A DNA stretch of 64,000 bases from Mariniflexile gromovii (GTDB lineage: Bacteria > Bacteroidota > Bacteroidia > Flavobacteriales > Flavobacteriaceae), in contig NZ_JAGJCB010000005.1 of assembly GCF_017814435.1 (NCBI RefSeq), positions 124,001-188,000 on the forward strand. The letters run 5' to 3'. Of this stretch, positions 1 through 9,000 are shown in pieces. The stretch's first letter is position 1, and each line of letters opens with the position of its first letter. A model generated the notes under the pieces. It searched no databases. It was not told where the DNA came from and saw nothing but the letters and a program-made list of their open reading frames with translations. Position numbers and translations under genes: made by a program.

Positions 1-591
1 CGCATTGGAACGAACCATAGCATATATTTCTTCTCCCAATGTTTTAATATTTTCCTTACTAATGGGAATATATTCAATTAACGATTCTCGAAGTTTTCTT
101 CGGTTAGTAAGCATATAAAAAAGTAAAAAATACATAACAGATATGGCAATAAATGTACTAAACGTACCCCCAAGAATATTCGTCACGTTTTTTGTTATAC
201 CGCTTGAAATGGAAGATGCATCAATTTGATCCGTTATATTATAGCCTAACGCCTGTTCCCATGTTTGCAGTTTTGTTTTAACCGCTTTTATTACTTTTTC
301 TGAATTTTGTGCAGCTTTACCTATTTTGTTACCTAACATAAGTACAGCTCCAGCAATTGGGAGTAGAATAGATATAAAAGATAAGAACATAAGAAATCCT
401 GCTGCCAAATTAGCATTCCACCCTTTTTTTACTAATTTAACCATGATACCTTTTAACAAAACGTATAATGTAATAGCTCCCAGTACGCCCGAAAAATAAG
501 GTATCATTTCCCTAAAAATCAAACCTCCCATTAAGAGTATTATTAAAAGTGTAAATATTTGACGTATTTTTTTTGGATTTATAATGTTCAT
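1..591 (-). CDS. AI-2E family transporter (PerM/YdiK-like), N-terminal part, cut by window edge
   Basis: Reading the minus strand from the ATG at 589-591 gives 197 open codons that run off the left edge, so the C-terminal part is missing. The product is an inner-membrane protein. Two hydrophobic segments sit near residues 10-45, one around residues 65-85, then a polar stretch, and another segment around residues 140-165 with FIAISVMYFLLFYML. This pattern, with the early GVLGAITLYVLLKG stretch, fits the N-terminal half of AI-2E/PerM family permeases. Members have been linked to efflux of signals, ions or other solutes, but the substrate cannot be told from sequence. The family call is fairly sure and the function is not. 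Confidence 0.8.
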   Translation of the reverse strand, partial: MNIINPKKIRQIFTLLIILLMGGLIFREMIPYFSGVLGAITLYVLLKGIMVKLVKKGWNANLAAGFLMFLSFISILLPIAGAVLMLGNKIGKAAQNSEKVIKAVKTKLQTWEQALGYNITDQIDASSISSGITKNVTNILGGTFSTFIAISVMYFLLFYMLTNRRKLRESLIEYIPISKENIKTLGEEIYAMVRSNA

Positions 592-629
592 TGTTCAGAA
601 TTATATTTAATACAGTTACTATTAAGTGT

Positions 630-869
630 TTAATTATTTCTTAGGGCATGAATAAGTTCGGGTTTATTCATTTTAGAACGTCCTTTAATACCAACGTTTT
701 TTGCCTGTTCATATAATTCGTCTTTGGTCCACTTTTCATAAGGTTTAGCTTTTCCTCCTTTTTTCCCAGCATCTGGCGTATTGGCAATACGAGCTGCTTT
801 TTGTTTACTATACCCTTTCTCACGAAGGGCTTCGTACTGTTCTTCGTTTTTTATACTTGGAATGTCCAT
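630..869 (-). CDS. Small DUF7218/Rho_N domain protein
   Basis: A short basic protein of about 79 residues from the ATG at 867-869. A TTG at 888-890 would add seven residues but is less likely, because the family normally begins close to the DIPSIKNEEQYEALR stretch. The first half, with KGYSKQKAARIAN and GKKGGKA, matches the small DUF7218-type proteins. The second half, WTKDELYEQAKNVGIKGRSKM followed by KPELIHALR, looks like the Rho termination factor N-terminal (SAP-like) helix-extended-loop-helix fold. Such proteins are often found beside stress genes, and CsbD lies just beyond. Binding to nucleic acid is inferred from the fold. There is no direct evidence for a role. Confidence 0.7.
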   Translation of the reverse strand: MDIPSIKNEEQYEALREKGYSKQKAARIANTPDAGKKGGKAKPYEKWTKDELYEQAKNVGIKGRSKMNKPELIHALRNN

Positions 870-1067
870 AACTTTAATTTTTATATTCAAATTTTAGTAA
901 AAAATATTAATCAACTTAACCTTATCGCATTAAATATTGACTTAAAACAAACAAATGACTTGCTGTTTATTGCATCAATAAATTATGCTTTTGAGTTAAT
1001 GAGTGCGTGTTTGCTTCAGTAATTTTATTTCATAGTAAAATAAATTATTAATTAAAAATTAAAAATC

Positions 1068-1253
1068 ATGAATAAAGATCAAATAGAAGGAAAATGGAAA
1101 CAGATTAAAGGTAAGTTCAAACAAAAATATGCAGATCTTACCGATGACGATTTAACCTACTCTGAAGGGAAATTCGACGAAATGATGGGTAAACTTCAAG
1201 AGAAAACAGGTAAAACGAAAGAAGATTTAAAAAGAGAAATTGAATCTTGGTAA
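1068..1253 (+). CDS. CsbD family stress-response protein
   Basis: Sixty-one residues, hydrophilic and predicted helical. It starts MNKDQIEGKWKQIKGKFKQ and ends with GKLQEKTGKTKEDLKREIE, the typical CsbD pattern of an N-terminal W-K-x-I-K-G and a C-terminal second repeat. CsbD proteins are small cytoplasmic proteins induced by general stress in many bacteria, and their biochemical role is unknown. The gene stands alone, followed by its own hairpin at 1275-1308. The length is normal for the family. Confidence 0.9.
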   Translation: MNKDQIEGKWKQIKGKFKQKYADLTDDDLTYSEGKFDEMMGKLQEKTGKTKEDLKREIESW

Positions 1254-1274
1254 AATTACCGATTAATAGCAATG

Positions 1275-1308
1275 TCCTCCTAATTAAATTTAGGGGGATA
1301 TTTTTTTT
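1275..1308 (+). terminator. Rho-independent terminator of csbD-like gene
   Basis: TCCTCCTAA at 1275-1283 pairs with TTAGGGGGA at 1290-1298, with one G-T wobble and a six-base loop, and an eight-T run follows. It begins 22 bases after the stop of the CsbD gene. Confidence 0.75.
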
Positions 1309-1345
1309 GAACTAAATAAACCCTGTTTGTTTTAATTACAAAAAA

Positions 1346-1376
1346 AAGGTTAGCCAAATTTGGCTAACCTTTTTCT
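1346..1376. terminator. Bidirectional terminator between convergent genes
   Basis: A perfect inverted repeat, AAAGGTTAGCC ... GGCTAACCTTT with AAATTT in the centre, flanked by A-runs on the left and T-runs on the right. It lies between the CsbD gene (plus) and the SYLF gene (minus), so it can stop transcripts from both sides. It is a strong terminator for the minus-strand gene ending at 1396. Confidence 0.85.
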
Positions 1377-1395
1377 AAATTAGACTAGTGTCTAA

Positions 1396-1929
1396 TTATT
1401 TAAATGAGTGGTATTCAAATTTTTGTCCACCTACCGAAGCATCGGCCATAAGACCTGCTTTTGGCAATGCAAAAACCATAACACCATCAGAATAACCAAC
1501 ATGTTCAGATTTTCCTTCTTCCGCTATTACTGCAGATGCTTCAGCGGAAAATTCATAATTACCTTGTTTAAATTTTTCCAATGCCGCATCAGTTTCAAAG
1601 AAGATGACTTCAATTACAGCTTGCCCACCAGCTTGCAATCCAATATTTATTTTCTTCAACGAAGTCATTCCTATAGCTGTACCATTTTCATACACAACAC
1701 CATTACCACTGGCACCACCTACAATTAAACCACCTTTACCCACATTAGGAAAAATAGCATAACCAGAAGCATTCTTGAAAAATTTTTCCAATCCAGCATC
1801 TTTGGCAATTAACGTGCTTTTGGCTTTCTGAGCATCGGCCATTATTTCTTTGTCTTTGTTCGTTTGCGCGACAGCAGTGACTGTAATTAGTGTGACACAA
1901 GCTATCATGAGTTTTTTTAGAGTTTTCAT
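1396..1929 (-). CDS. Secreted lipid-binding SYLF domain protein
   Basis: A 177-residue protein with a clear Sec signal peptide: MKTLKKLMIACVTLITV and likely cleavage after AVAQ around residue 22. The mature part carries the SYLF/Ysc84 pattern: KFFKNASGYAIFPNVGKGGLI, then GGASGNGVVYENG, and later AFALPKAGLM-like and GGQKFEYH stretches. SYLF domains bind phosphoinositides or other lipids in eukaryotes. Bacterial members are usually periplasmic and of unknown role. The gene stands alone, and a -7-like box lies upstream at 1959-1966. Confidence 0.85.
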   Translation of the reverse strand: MKTLKKLMIACVTLITVTAVAQTNKDKEIMADAQKAKSTLIAKDAGLEKFFKNASGYAIFPNVGKGGLIVGGASGNGVVYENGTAIGMTSLKKINIGLQAGGQAVIEVIFFETDAALEKFKQGNYEFSAEASAVIAEEGKSEHVGYSDGVMVFALPKAGLMADASVGGQKFEYHSFK

Positions 1930-1958
1930 AATTTGATTTTTTTTATTGTTAATATGTT

Positions 1959-1966
1959 CAAATTTA
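1959..1966 (-). promoter_or_regulatory. Candidate -7 box for the SYLF gene
   Basis: On the minus strand this reads TAAATTTG, matching the Bacteroidota TAnnTTTG box, 30 bases before the ATG at 1929. No TTG was found at the usual 17-23 base distance upstream, so support is partial. Confidence 0.4.
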
Positions 1967-2037
1967 GAATATTAAGCTATTTTAGAATATCTCTAACAAA
2001 TTCATTATTAACTCAAAAAAAAAGATCTTGTATGTTA

Positions 2038-2886
2038 TTAATTTTTCTCAACTTGTTCAATAGAAACGGTTGTAGTGGGTAAGTTAAACTCACGCGATTT
2101 TAAAGTAGCATATATTTTTAATTGTAAATCCGTTTTCAGTTTTCCTCCAGGGGCTCTTACTTCATCTGTTCTGTACCAAAAATGCACTAAAATATTAACT
2201 AAATCATTTTCAATACTATCAACCAAAATATCGTACATAGGATTTTTCAAAACAAATTCATTCTCATTTAAAATAGACTCAATAAGTTCTAAAACCTTAT
2301 GTATATTATCATCATGCACCACACTTACAATGAATTCGTTACGCATTAATTCATCTATAGTGTAATTTTTTAGATTATTCTTTAAAATAGAACCGTTTGG
2401 AATGTAGGCATCAATACCATCTACTGTTTTTATGGTTGTAGAGCGTAATCGCATTTCTATCACCCTACCTTTTATGCCTTCAATTTCTATCAAATCTCCT
2501 ATTCTAAAAGGTCTTTGAAATGCCATTAATATGCCTGCTATAAAATTTTCGCCAATATCTTTTAACGCAAAACCAATTATAAAAGTAGTTAAGCCTGCAC
2601 CTGCCAAAATTTTATTTGTTACATCGTCAAAACCTATAATACCTAGAGCTATTACAAACAGTACAACCGTTAAAATCAATGAAATAACGCTTAAAATAAA
2701 GTCTGCTATTAAGGGATCGTTGGATTTTGAAATAATCATTTTTTTGGCAGATCTATTTATAAATTTAATAATGAATAACCCAACTACAAATACTACTAAG
2801 GATAATAATATTTTTGGTAAATGAGCTACCAAATTTATCCATGATTGGTGAATAGAATCCTTAATTACATTTATTTCAGTATCCAT
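2038..2886 (-). CDS. MscS family mechanosensitive ion channel
   Basis: A 282-residue inner-membrane protein. Three hydrophobic segments lie at about residues 20-45, 62-85 and 90-115. The third contains the glycine/alanine-rich pore helix (KILAGAGLTTFIIGFALKD). It is followed by the MscS beta domain (GDLIEIEGIKGRVIEMRLRSTTIKT, with IPNG) and an alpha/beta C-terminal domain. The length equals that of a minimal E. coli MscS. Such channels open under membrane tension and release solutes during osmotic downshock. The gene follows mlaD by four bases and is probably the last gene of the mlaEFD transcript, an envelope-related pairing. Confidence 0.92.
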   Translation of the reverse strand: MDTEINVIKDSIHQSWINLVAHLPKILLSLVVFVVGLFIIKFINRSAKKMIISKSNDPLIADFILSVISLILTVVLFVIALGIIGFDDVTNKILAGAGLTTFIIGFALKDIGENFIAGILMAFQRPFRIGDLIEIEGIKGRVIEMRLRSTTIKTVDGIDAYIPNGSILKNNLKNYTIDELMRNEFIVSVVHDDNIHKVLELIESILNENEFVLKNPMYDILVDSIENDLVNILVHFWYRTDEVRAPGGKLKTDLQLKIYATLKSREFNLPTTTVSIEQVEKN

Positions 2887-2890
2887 ATTT

Positions 2891-3613
2891 TTATTTATCT
2901 TTTTCTGCTTGTTTCTCTGCTTCTTCTCTAGCTTTTTCCCTTTCCTTTTCTTTCTTTCTAAAATAACCTCTTAGCAGGAAATTATGTTTAGCCGCTTCCA
3001 TGTTTTGTTCTAAACCTTTGGATCCCTTTCTTAAATTTTCCATGGTTTTTTCCATATCCTCAGCAACGCCTTCATCGTTCAACAATCTTCCTAAAGTTCC
3101 CTGCCCTTCATTAATATCTATTAACATAGTTGCTAATTCGTCCGTAATAACTTCGGCATTTTCTGCAGTTATTTTAACGGATGCCAAAATATCATCGAAT
3201 TCAACTGGCTCAACCGATTTTATTGATGCACCATCTTTAACTTCTGGAGAATTTGTACTGCCTTGTGAAATCATTAAAAGTTTATCTCCAATAACACCTT
3301 CCGAAGTTATGGATGCTCTACTATCCTTCTTAATGAACTTTTTCACATTTTTGTCCATCATAGCTACCACATTTACGGTAGAATCGTTAGTAATTGATAT
3401 GCTTTCTATAGTACCTACTGCAATTCCTGAAAAGCGTACCTGACCACCAACTTGGAGCCCACTCACATTTCGGAAATTGGTACTGATTTTAAACTTTGAA
3501 CTAAATAAATTTTGGTTACTTCCTATAAAAAAAATAATTACAAAAAGTATCAAAAGTCCTAAGGAAACAAATATTCCCAGTTTTATTTTATATGCGTTTT
3601 TATTCGTCTTCAT
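2891..3613 (-). CDS. mlaD: MlaD-like MCE domain protein
   Basis: A 240-residue protein with one N-terminal membrane anchor (about residues 12-30). An MCE/MlaD domain follows at about residues 38-115, containing FRNVSGLQVGGQVRFSGIAVG and GVIGDKLLMISQG. The C-terminal third is rich in Lys and Glu and predicted to form a coiled coil. MlaD proteins form a hexameric ring in the periplasm that binds phospholipid and works with the MlaE permease and MlaF ATPase. The gene lies between mlaF (six-base gap) and mscS. The direction of lipid movement cannot be read from sequence. Confidence 0.9.
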   Translation of the reverse strand: MKTNKNAYKIKLGIFVSLGLLILFVIIFFIGSNQNLFSSKFKISTNFRNVSGLQVGGQVRFSGIAVGTIESISITNDSTVNVVAMMDKNVKKFIKKDSRASITSEGVIGDKLLMISQGSTNSPEVKDGASIKSVEPVEFDDILASVKITAENAEVITDELATMLIDINEGQGTLGRLLNDEGVAEDMEKTMENLRKGSKGLEQNMEAAKHNFLLRGYFRKKEKEREKAREEAEKQAEKDK

Positions 3614-3619
3614 AATTTT

Positions 3620-4363
3620 CTATTTAAAAAATGATTGTATGTATGAATCGTCGTCATTAATAAATGCTTCCAAACTGCCTACTTTGTAAACTTTCCCATC
3701 TTTTATCATGGCAATTCGATCGGCAACCGTTTTTACGCAGTTAATGTCATGCGTGATGATAATGGATGAATTTTTGAATTTTCCCTTAGTATCATTTATC
3801 AAATTACTTATTTCGTGAGACGTTACAGGATCTAAACCCGTGGTAGGCTCATCGTATAAAATGATATCGGGATTTACTACCAGTGTTCTTGCTAAACCAA
3901 TCCTTTTCTTCATCCCACCTGATAATTCTGAGGGCATTTTATCAATGGAATCTGGCATGCCTACATTTTCTAAAGCTTCAACAATTTTATTGTTCATTTC
4001 TTCTTCAGAAAACCCTTCCTTTAATCTTGAAAGCGCAAAAGTTAAATTTTCCCTAACCGTCATAGAATCATATAAAGCCGCACTTTGAAAAAGGAATCCT
4101 ATTTTTTTTCGGACTTCAATTAAATCTTCTTCGTTAATGTCGGTTAGCTCATACTCTCCCACTTTAATACTACCTTCATCATGCTTTAAAAGGCTGACAA
4201 TACATTTGATTAAAACCGACTTTCCTGAACCTGACTTTCCTAACACCACTAAATTTTCATTATCATGTAGTTCTAAATTTATGCCATCTAAAACCTTTTG
4301 ATCTCCAAAACTTTTTTTGAGATCATTTATTCCTATAAGAACGTTATTTGCTTTTTTTTCCAT
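3620..4363 (-). CDS. mlaF: MlaF-like ABC transporter ATPase
   Basis: A 247-residue ABC ATPase. Walker A GKSGSGKS lies at residues 42-49, followed by a Q-loop (FLFQSAALYDSMTV), signature LSGGMKKR near residue 145, Walker B IILYDEP, and a switch His in ITHDI. AALYDSMTV followed by EN is characteristic of the Mla lipid-transport ATPases. The start codon overlaps the mlaE stop by one base (TAATG), so translation is probably coupled. It powers phospholipid movement between the membranes together with MlaE and MlaD. Confidence 0.93.
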   Translation of the reverse strand: MEKKANNVLIGINDLKKSFGDQKVLDGINLELHDNENLVVLGKSGSGKSVLIKCIVSLLKHDEGSIKVGEYELTDINEEDLIEVRKKIGFLFQSAALYDSMTVRENLTFALSRLKEGFSEEEMNNKIVEALENVGMPDSIDKMPSELSGGMKKRIGLARTLVVNPDIILYDEPTTGLDPVTSHEISNLINDTKGKFKNSSIIITHDINCVKTVADRIAMIKDGKVYKVGSLEAFINDDDSYIQSFFK

Positions 4364-5181
4364 TAGAATAAATCGGTTATTTGTACAGCAATTAAGTCTA
4401 CAATAATTAATAATAACGATGCGGTAACTACGGCCGAATTTGCAGCAATACCAACACTTTCGGTACCTCTGCCTGCATTGTATCCTTTGTAACAGCCCAC
4501 TAACCCAATAACAGCTCCAAAAAAGAAGGTTTTTATAACCGCAGGAAATACATCAATAAACTCTACTTGGGCAAATGCTTGGTTTATAAACAAATCCAAA
4601 CTTACATTGTCTTTAAGGTTAATACCTAACCAACTTCCGAAAATCCCAATAGCATCGGCATATAAAGTAAGTATGGGAATCATTACAGTAGCCGCTAAAA
4701 CCCTGGGGATAATTAGAAAATTTATGGGGTTTGTGTTTGAAACCTCCATGGCATCAATTTGCTCGGTAACCCGCATAGAGCCTAATTCAGCTCCCATACT
4801 AGAGCCTATTTTACCTGCACAAATTAAAGCTGTGATTACGGGTCCCATTTCCCTTATTATAGAAATAGCCACCATACCTGGCAACATGGCAACAGCCCCA
4901 AACTCTACCAACGCCGGTCTGGATTGAATGGTTAAAACCAAACCTACAATAATACCTGTAATGGAAATTAACCCCACCGATTTATTCCCGATTTGATAAC
5001 ATTGTTTTAAAAATTCCTGAAATTCAAATGTTTTGGTAAACAAGTTTCTTAATACTGTTTGTAAATATTCAATAACATTCGCAACATCGATAAAAAATGA
5101 GTTGCTTTTATCTTTTATTAAAGTAAGAAACGAATTGAGATTTAAAGAGGATTCTTCTTGATTATGTAATTTATCAGGCAT
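4363..5181 (-). CDS. mlaE: MlaE-like ABC transporter permease
   Basis: A 272-residue membrane protein of the MlaE/DUF140 family. The core carries GLVLTIQSRPALVEFGA, the conserved REMGPVITALICAGKIGSSMGAELG region (read as two stretches) and the EQIDAM motif that contacts the ATPase. The N-terminal 40 residues are a hydrophilic extension. About five hydrophobic segments follow. It is first in the mlaE-mlaF-mlaD-mscS operon. mlaB, mlaC and mlaA are not present here; Bacteroidota often have a reduced Mla set. Confidence 0.92.
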   Translation of the reverse strand: MPDKLHNQEESSLNLNSFLTLIKDKSNSFFIDVANVIEYLQTVLRNLFTKTFEFQEFLKQCYQIGNKSVGLISITGIIVGLVLTIQSRPALVEFGAVAMLPGMVAISIIREMGPVITALICAGKIGSSMGAELGSMRVTEQIDAMEVSNTNPINFLIIPRVLAATVMIPILTLYADAIGIFGSWLGINLKDNVSLDLFINQAFAQVEFIDVFPAVIKTFFFGAVIGLVGCYKGYNAGRGTESVGIAANSAVVTASLLLIIVDLIAVQITDLF

Positions 5182-5632
5182 AGTTATTGTCTTTAAATAT
5201 GCCTATAAAGTTACATGCTTTCAAATGTTTAAAATTTATAAGATTTTAATGTTTTATTATAGAATATCAATGAATTTAAAATAGTCAAATTGAATATTAA
5301 TTTTTTATCTTTTCTAGTTTCATTACTTTAATTAATTGCCACAGATTTTACAATTTTTGAATCTTTATTAAAATAATTCGACTATCGTCCAGCCAGTGCC
5401 TCCACAAATTTTAAAACGCAAAATTTCATGAGTTTTAAAATTTGAATATATTTTTACATTCATATAATTTTAACGTTTTTTTGACCTTTATATAATTTTA
5501 CAGATACTTTTTTTTCAATTTTTCAATAAAAACAAAAATACCCCTAAAACATAAAACATTCACCCAAAAACAATCATCTAAAACACCTCACTTACCCTAC
5601 CATTACTGTGTTATGGCTCACTTTAATAAACA
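5182..5632. other. AT-rich intergenic stretch, first half
   Basis: Divergent spacer between mlaE and the first NRPS gene. I see no open frame of note, no terminator and no promoter box I would defend. The right-hand part (from 5633) holds the shared leader element described separately. Confidence 0.5.
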
Positions 5633-5663
5633 GTAATTCAACGAATATAATTGCTATATATAG
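5633..5663 (+). promoter_or_regulatory. Shared upstream element part 1, copy A (before NRPS 1)
   Basis: GTAATTCAACGAATATAATT followed by GCTATATATAG. It aligns without gaps to copy B at 12641-12671 and to copy C on the minus strand at 46715-46685. The part shared by all three is roughly GTAmTTCAwCGAwTATAATTGCT. It lies 419 bases before the ATG of the synthetase. It may be a promoter (TATAATTG is one base off TAnnTTTG), an operator, or a recruitment site for an antiterminator. Confidence 0.75.
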
Positions 5664-5746
5664 GATTGTTGACCAATCTTAATTTATAACGTAATATTTT
5701 TAAGCCAGAAATCAATTTAGTCCCTATATATAAGTATTGGTTTTCG

Positions 5747-5756
5747 ATTAATAGCA
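5747..5756 (+). promoter_or_regulatory. Shared upstream element part 2, copy A
   Basis: ATTAATAGCA, 114 bases after the start of part 1. The same ten bases occur 113 bases after part 1 in copy B and 122 bases after in copy C. The ten-mer alone is not specific (it also occurs at 1262-1271), so the support is the constant spacing. Confidence 0.6.
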
Positions 5757-6051
5757 CATAATAATTTTAAACAACAAATCATTCTAGCAATATTTTGCTA
5801 GTACAACATGTTAAAATAAAATTTATAGACTATTAGGCTTCATTTCCCTCATTGAAGTCATTATGAGAATAACCTATATTTTCACTTTTTACATGAATAA
5901 TAAATATTAAACCAAGTTTTTTTATGATTCATAAGTTTAAAAAACTTAATGATTCTAATTGAACTACAAATTAAAATTTAGTGCAAACAAAAAGTATAAA
6001 CTCAAAATAAAAACCCCCAATACAATATTTAATATAAATCCTACGTAAAAA

Positions 6052-9000
6052 ATGAAAGTTCAATCTCACAATCAAAACAAAACTCAATTGGATCCACTTT
6101 TACACAACATTGAAAGTGTTATCAATACCACAAATACACAATTAGAAATATGGACAGATTGTATAATAGGAGGTGATGATGCCAATAAGTCTTATAATCT
6201 TTCTTATTCCATTACATTCAAAGGTGATTTAGTTTTAGAAGCATTACAACAAGCCGTGAACATTTTAGTTGAGCGTCATGAATGTTTGAGAACTTCGTTC
6301 AGTTCTGATGGTATTTATATGAATCTCTTCAAGGATCTTAAAACCGAAATAAGCGTTGATGATATCTCTCAAATTCCTGAAGATGAAAAGGAAAGCGCTA
6401 AAAAAAATATAATAGATAGCGAAGTTAATTATCTTTTTAATCTCGTTGAAGGCCCTTTATTCAAAGTTAAATTAATTAAACTCGATGATTTAGAAAACAT
6501 TTTAGTACTTACACACCATCATATTATTGGAGATGGATTAAGTATTAACATAATAGTAGAAGAGCTTAGTATTATTTATTCTGCCCATATTGAAAATACA
6601 ATACCAAAACTAAAAACTCCAGAACGTTTTAGTGAATATGCAAAAAAAGTAAATGCTTTAAAAGAAAACAACGAATACAAACAGATAGAAGATTTTTGGC
6701 TTGATATCTATAAAGATTCTGTTCCAACCATGGAATTACCTATAGATGAAACCCGACCTCCATTACGCACATACAATAGCACACGCGTTGATTTTCCTAT
6801 TGATATTAAACTAATAAATTCATTAAGACAGTTAGCAAACAGTGCCGATTGTAGTTTAACAACCAGTTTGCTTGCGGCGTACGAAATTTTTATATGCAAA
6901 ATCACTGGTCAAAAAGACATTGTAGTTGGGTTTCCTGTTTCAGGAAATAGGCAATACAACATGAAACATTTAATTGGAGATTGTGCAAACCTGCTCCCGT
7001 TACGAACTAAAATAAATACCAATATTAGCTTTGTAGACTACCTAAAACAAAGAAATCCAGCAATAATTGAATCTTATTTACATCAACAAGTTAGTTTCGG
7101 GCATCTTTTGCAAAAGTTAGCTATTGCTAGAGACCCTTCCAGAGTACCCATGGTACCTATTACTTTAACGGTCGATTTAAATAGGGATATAGAAACTGAG
7201 TATTCCTTTATGGGGCTCACCTATGAGTTTGAAATTAACCCAAGAGCTTATGCTTCTTTTGAAATGCAAATTCATGCTTGCATGTCCAAAAATGTACCTA
7301 CCCTTCAATGTTATTATAATACGTCACTTTTTAAGGAAGAAACCATACATAAAATGATGACTTCATTTGAAGACACCATAAGCAAACTCATTTCAGAACA
7401 AAACAGCCCATTAGCAGATATTATAAAAGGTGATTATCTAGCCGATTATACGAAGCTAAATGATACTGAAACGCCCTACCCCAAAGTTTCATTATCTGAA
7501 ATACTAAACAAACGATCTGAAATTTCCCCTAACAATATTGCTATTGAATATAAAAATACTCAAATAACCTATAAAGATTTACACATTAAGGTAAATCAAT
7601 TTGCACATTATTTAGAAGCCCAAGGTGTTCAATCTGGTGATTATATCGCGGTTTCTTATCCAAGAAGTCCAGAATTAGTATATGCCATTTTAGCAATTAT
7701 TCAATGTGGTGCTGCCTATCTTCCTTTAGATCATGAATACCCCGCTAAGCGTGTAGAATATATGATGGAAGATTCTGAAGCTAAATACTTATTAACCAGT
7801 AAGGCATTGTCATTATCATTACCAAAATGTTCTAATACCATTTTGATAGATGATGCGATGGAATCATTAAGTCAATACCCTGAAACAAAGCTTGAAAGGT
7901 TTGTAGACCCAGAAAACGTATTGTACCTTTTATATACTTCTGGTTCTACCGGAAAACCCAAAGGAGCAAAAATAACGAATAGAAATGTAGTTAATTTATT
8001 TTATTCCCTAGAGGTTGAACCAGGTATAACGGAAACCGATAGAGTTCCTTTTATTTCTACCATATCTTTTGATATTGCTAGTTTTGAGTTGTTTTTCCCT
8101 TTATTCAAAGGTGCTGTTTTAGTGATACCAGACCATGAAACACCAAGCGATGGTAGATTATTTTTAGAAATGCTAGATAAGGAAAAAATATCCTTAGTTG
8201 TAGCAACACCAACCACCTATCAAATGCTTTTAGATTCAGGATGGAATAAAAAATTACCAATAAAAATATGGTGTTGTGGCGAACCTTTACCCGCTAAACT
8301 GGCCAAAGAACTTATAGATAGGAGTGATGAACTTTGGACCTTGTATGGCCCTACTGAAGTAACTATTTTTTCTTCTTGTAAACACATAAAAAACGAAGAA
8401 ACCATCATTTCTGTTGGTGCTCCTATTGCCAATATGCAATATTACATTGTTGATGAGCATTTAAACCTATTGCCTCCAAACGCTATTGGCGAGATTGCCA
8501 TTGGAGGGGACGGTGTTGGAAAAGGATATTTAGGAAAACCTGAATTAACAGCTGCAAAATATATTCCTAATAAGTTTTCAGATAAAAAGGATGCTATCAT
8601 GTACCTTTCTGGTGATATAGGCAAATTACTTCCTAGCAATGAAGTGATGTGTTTGGGACGTATTGACCATCAAGTTAAAGTAAGAGGGCACCGCATTGAA
8701 ATTGGAGAAATAGAACATGCATTAACTTCCATAAAAGGCATAAAGTCGGCCATTGTATTGGCTAAAAAAGATATTCTTGTTGCTTTTGTTGTAGTTGATT
8801 ATGAATTTACTACAGAACTTGATGAAATTAGATCATGGAGAAATGAATTGGCATCACAACTACCAACTTTTATGGTACCGCATGTTTTTCATATTCTTGA
8901 TAAAATGCCTAGAACTTTAAACGATAAAGTAGACCGTACGGCATTGCTGGAGTATAAATCAACTTCTGAAAATGAAGATGCCTGCACAGAGCCGAGAACA

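Noticed and set aside
801-1022. Plus-strand open frame of 73 codons
   Set aside because: It overlaps the Rho_N-type gene on the other strand, has no family sequence and is low-complexity (F, N, Y rich). It is best seen as chance.
1262-1271. A further copy of ATTAATAGCA after the CsbD gene
   Set aside because: Part 1 of the shared leader element is absent and it lies at the end of a gene; ten AT-rich bases are expected by chance. It shows that part 2 alone is weak evidence.
5784-5801. Hairpin CTAGCAA-TATT-TTGCTAG in the NRPS 1 leader
   Set aside because: The matching part of the NRPS 2 leader does not keep the arms, so it is not a conserved part of the element.
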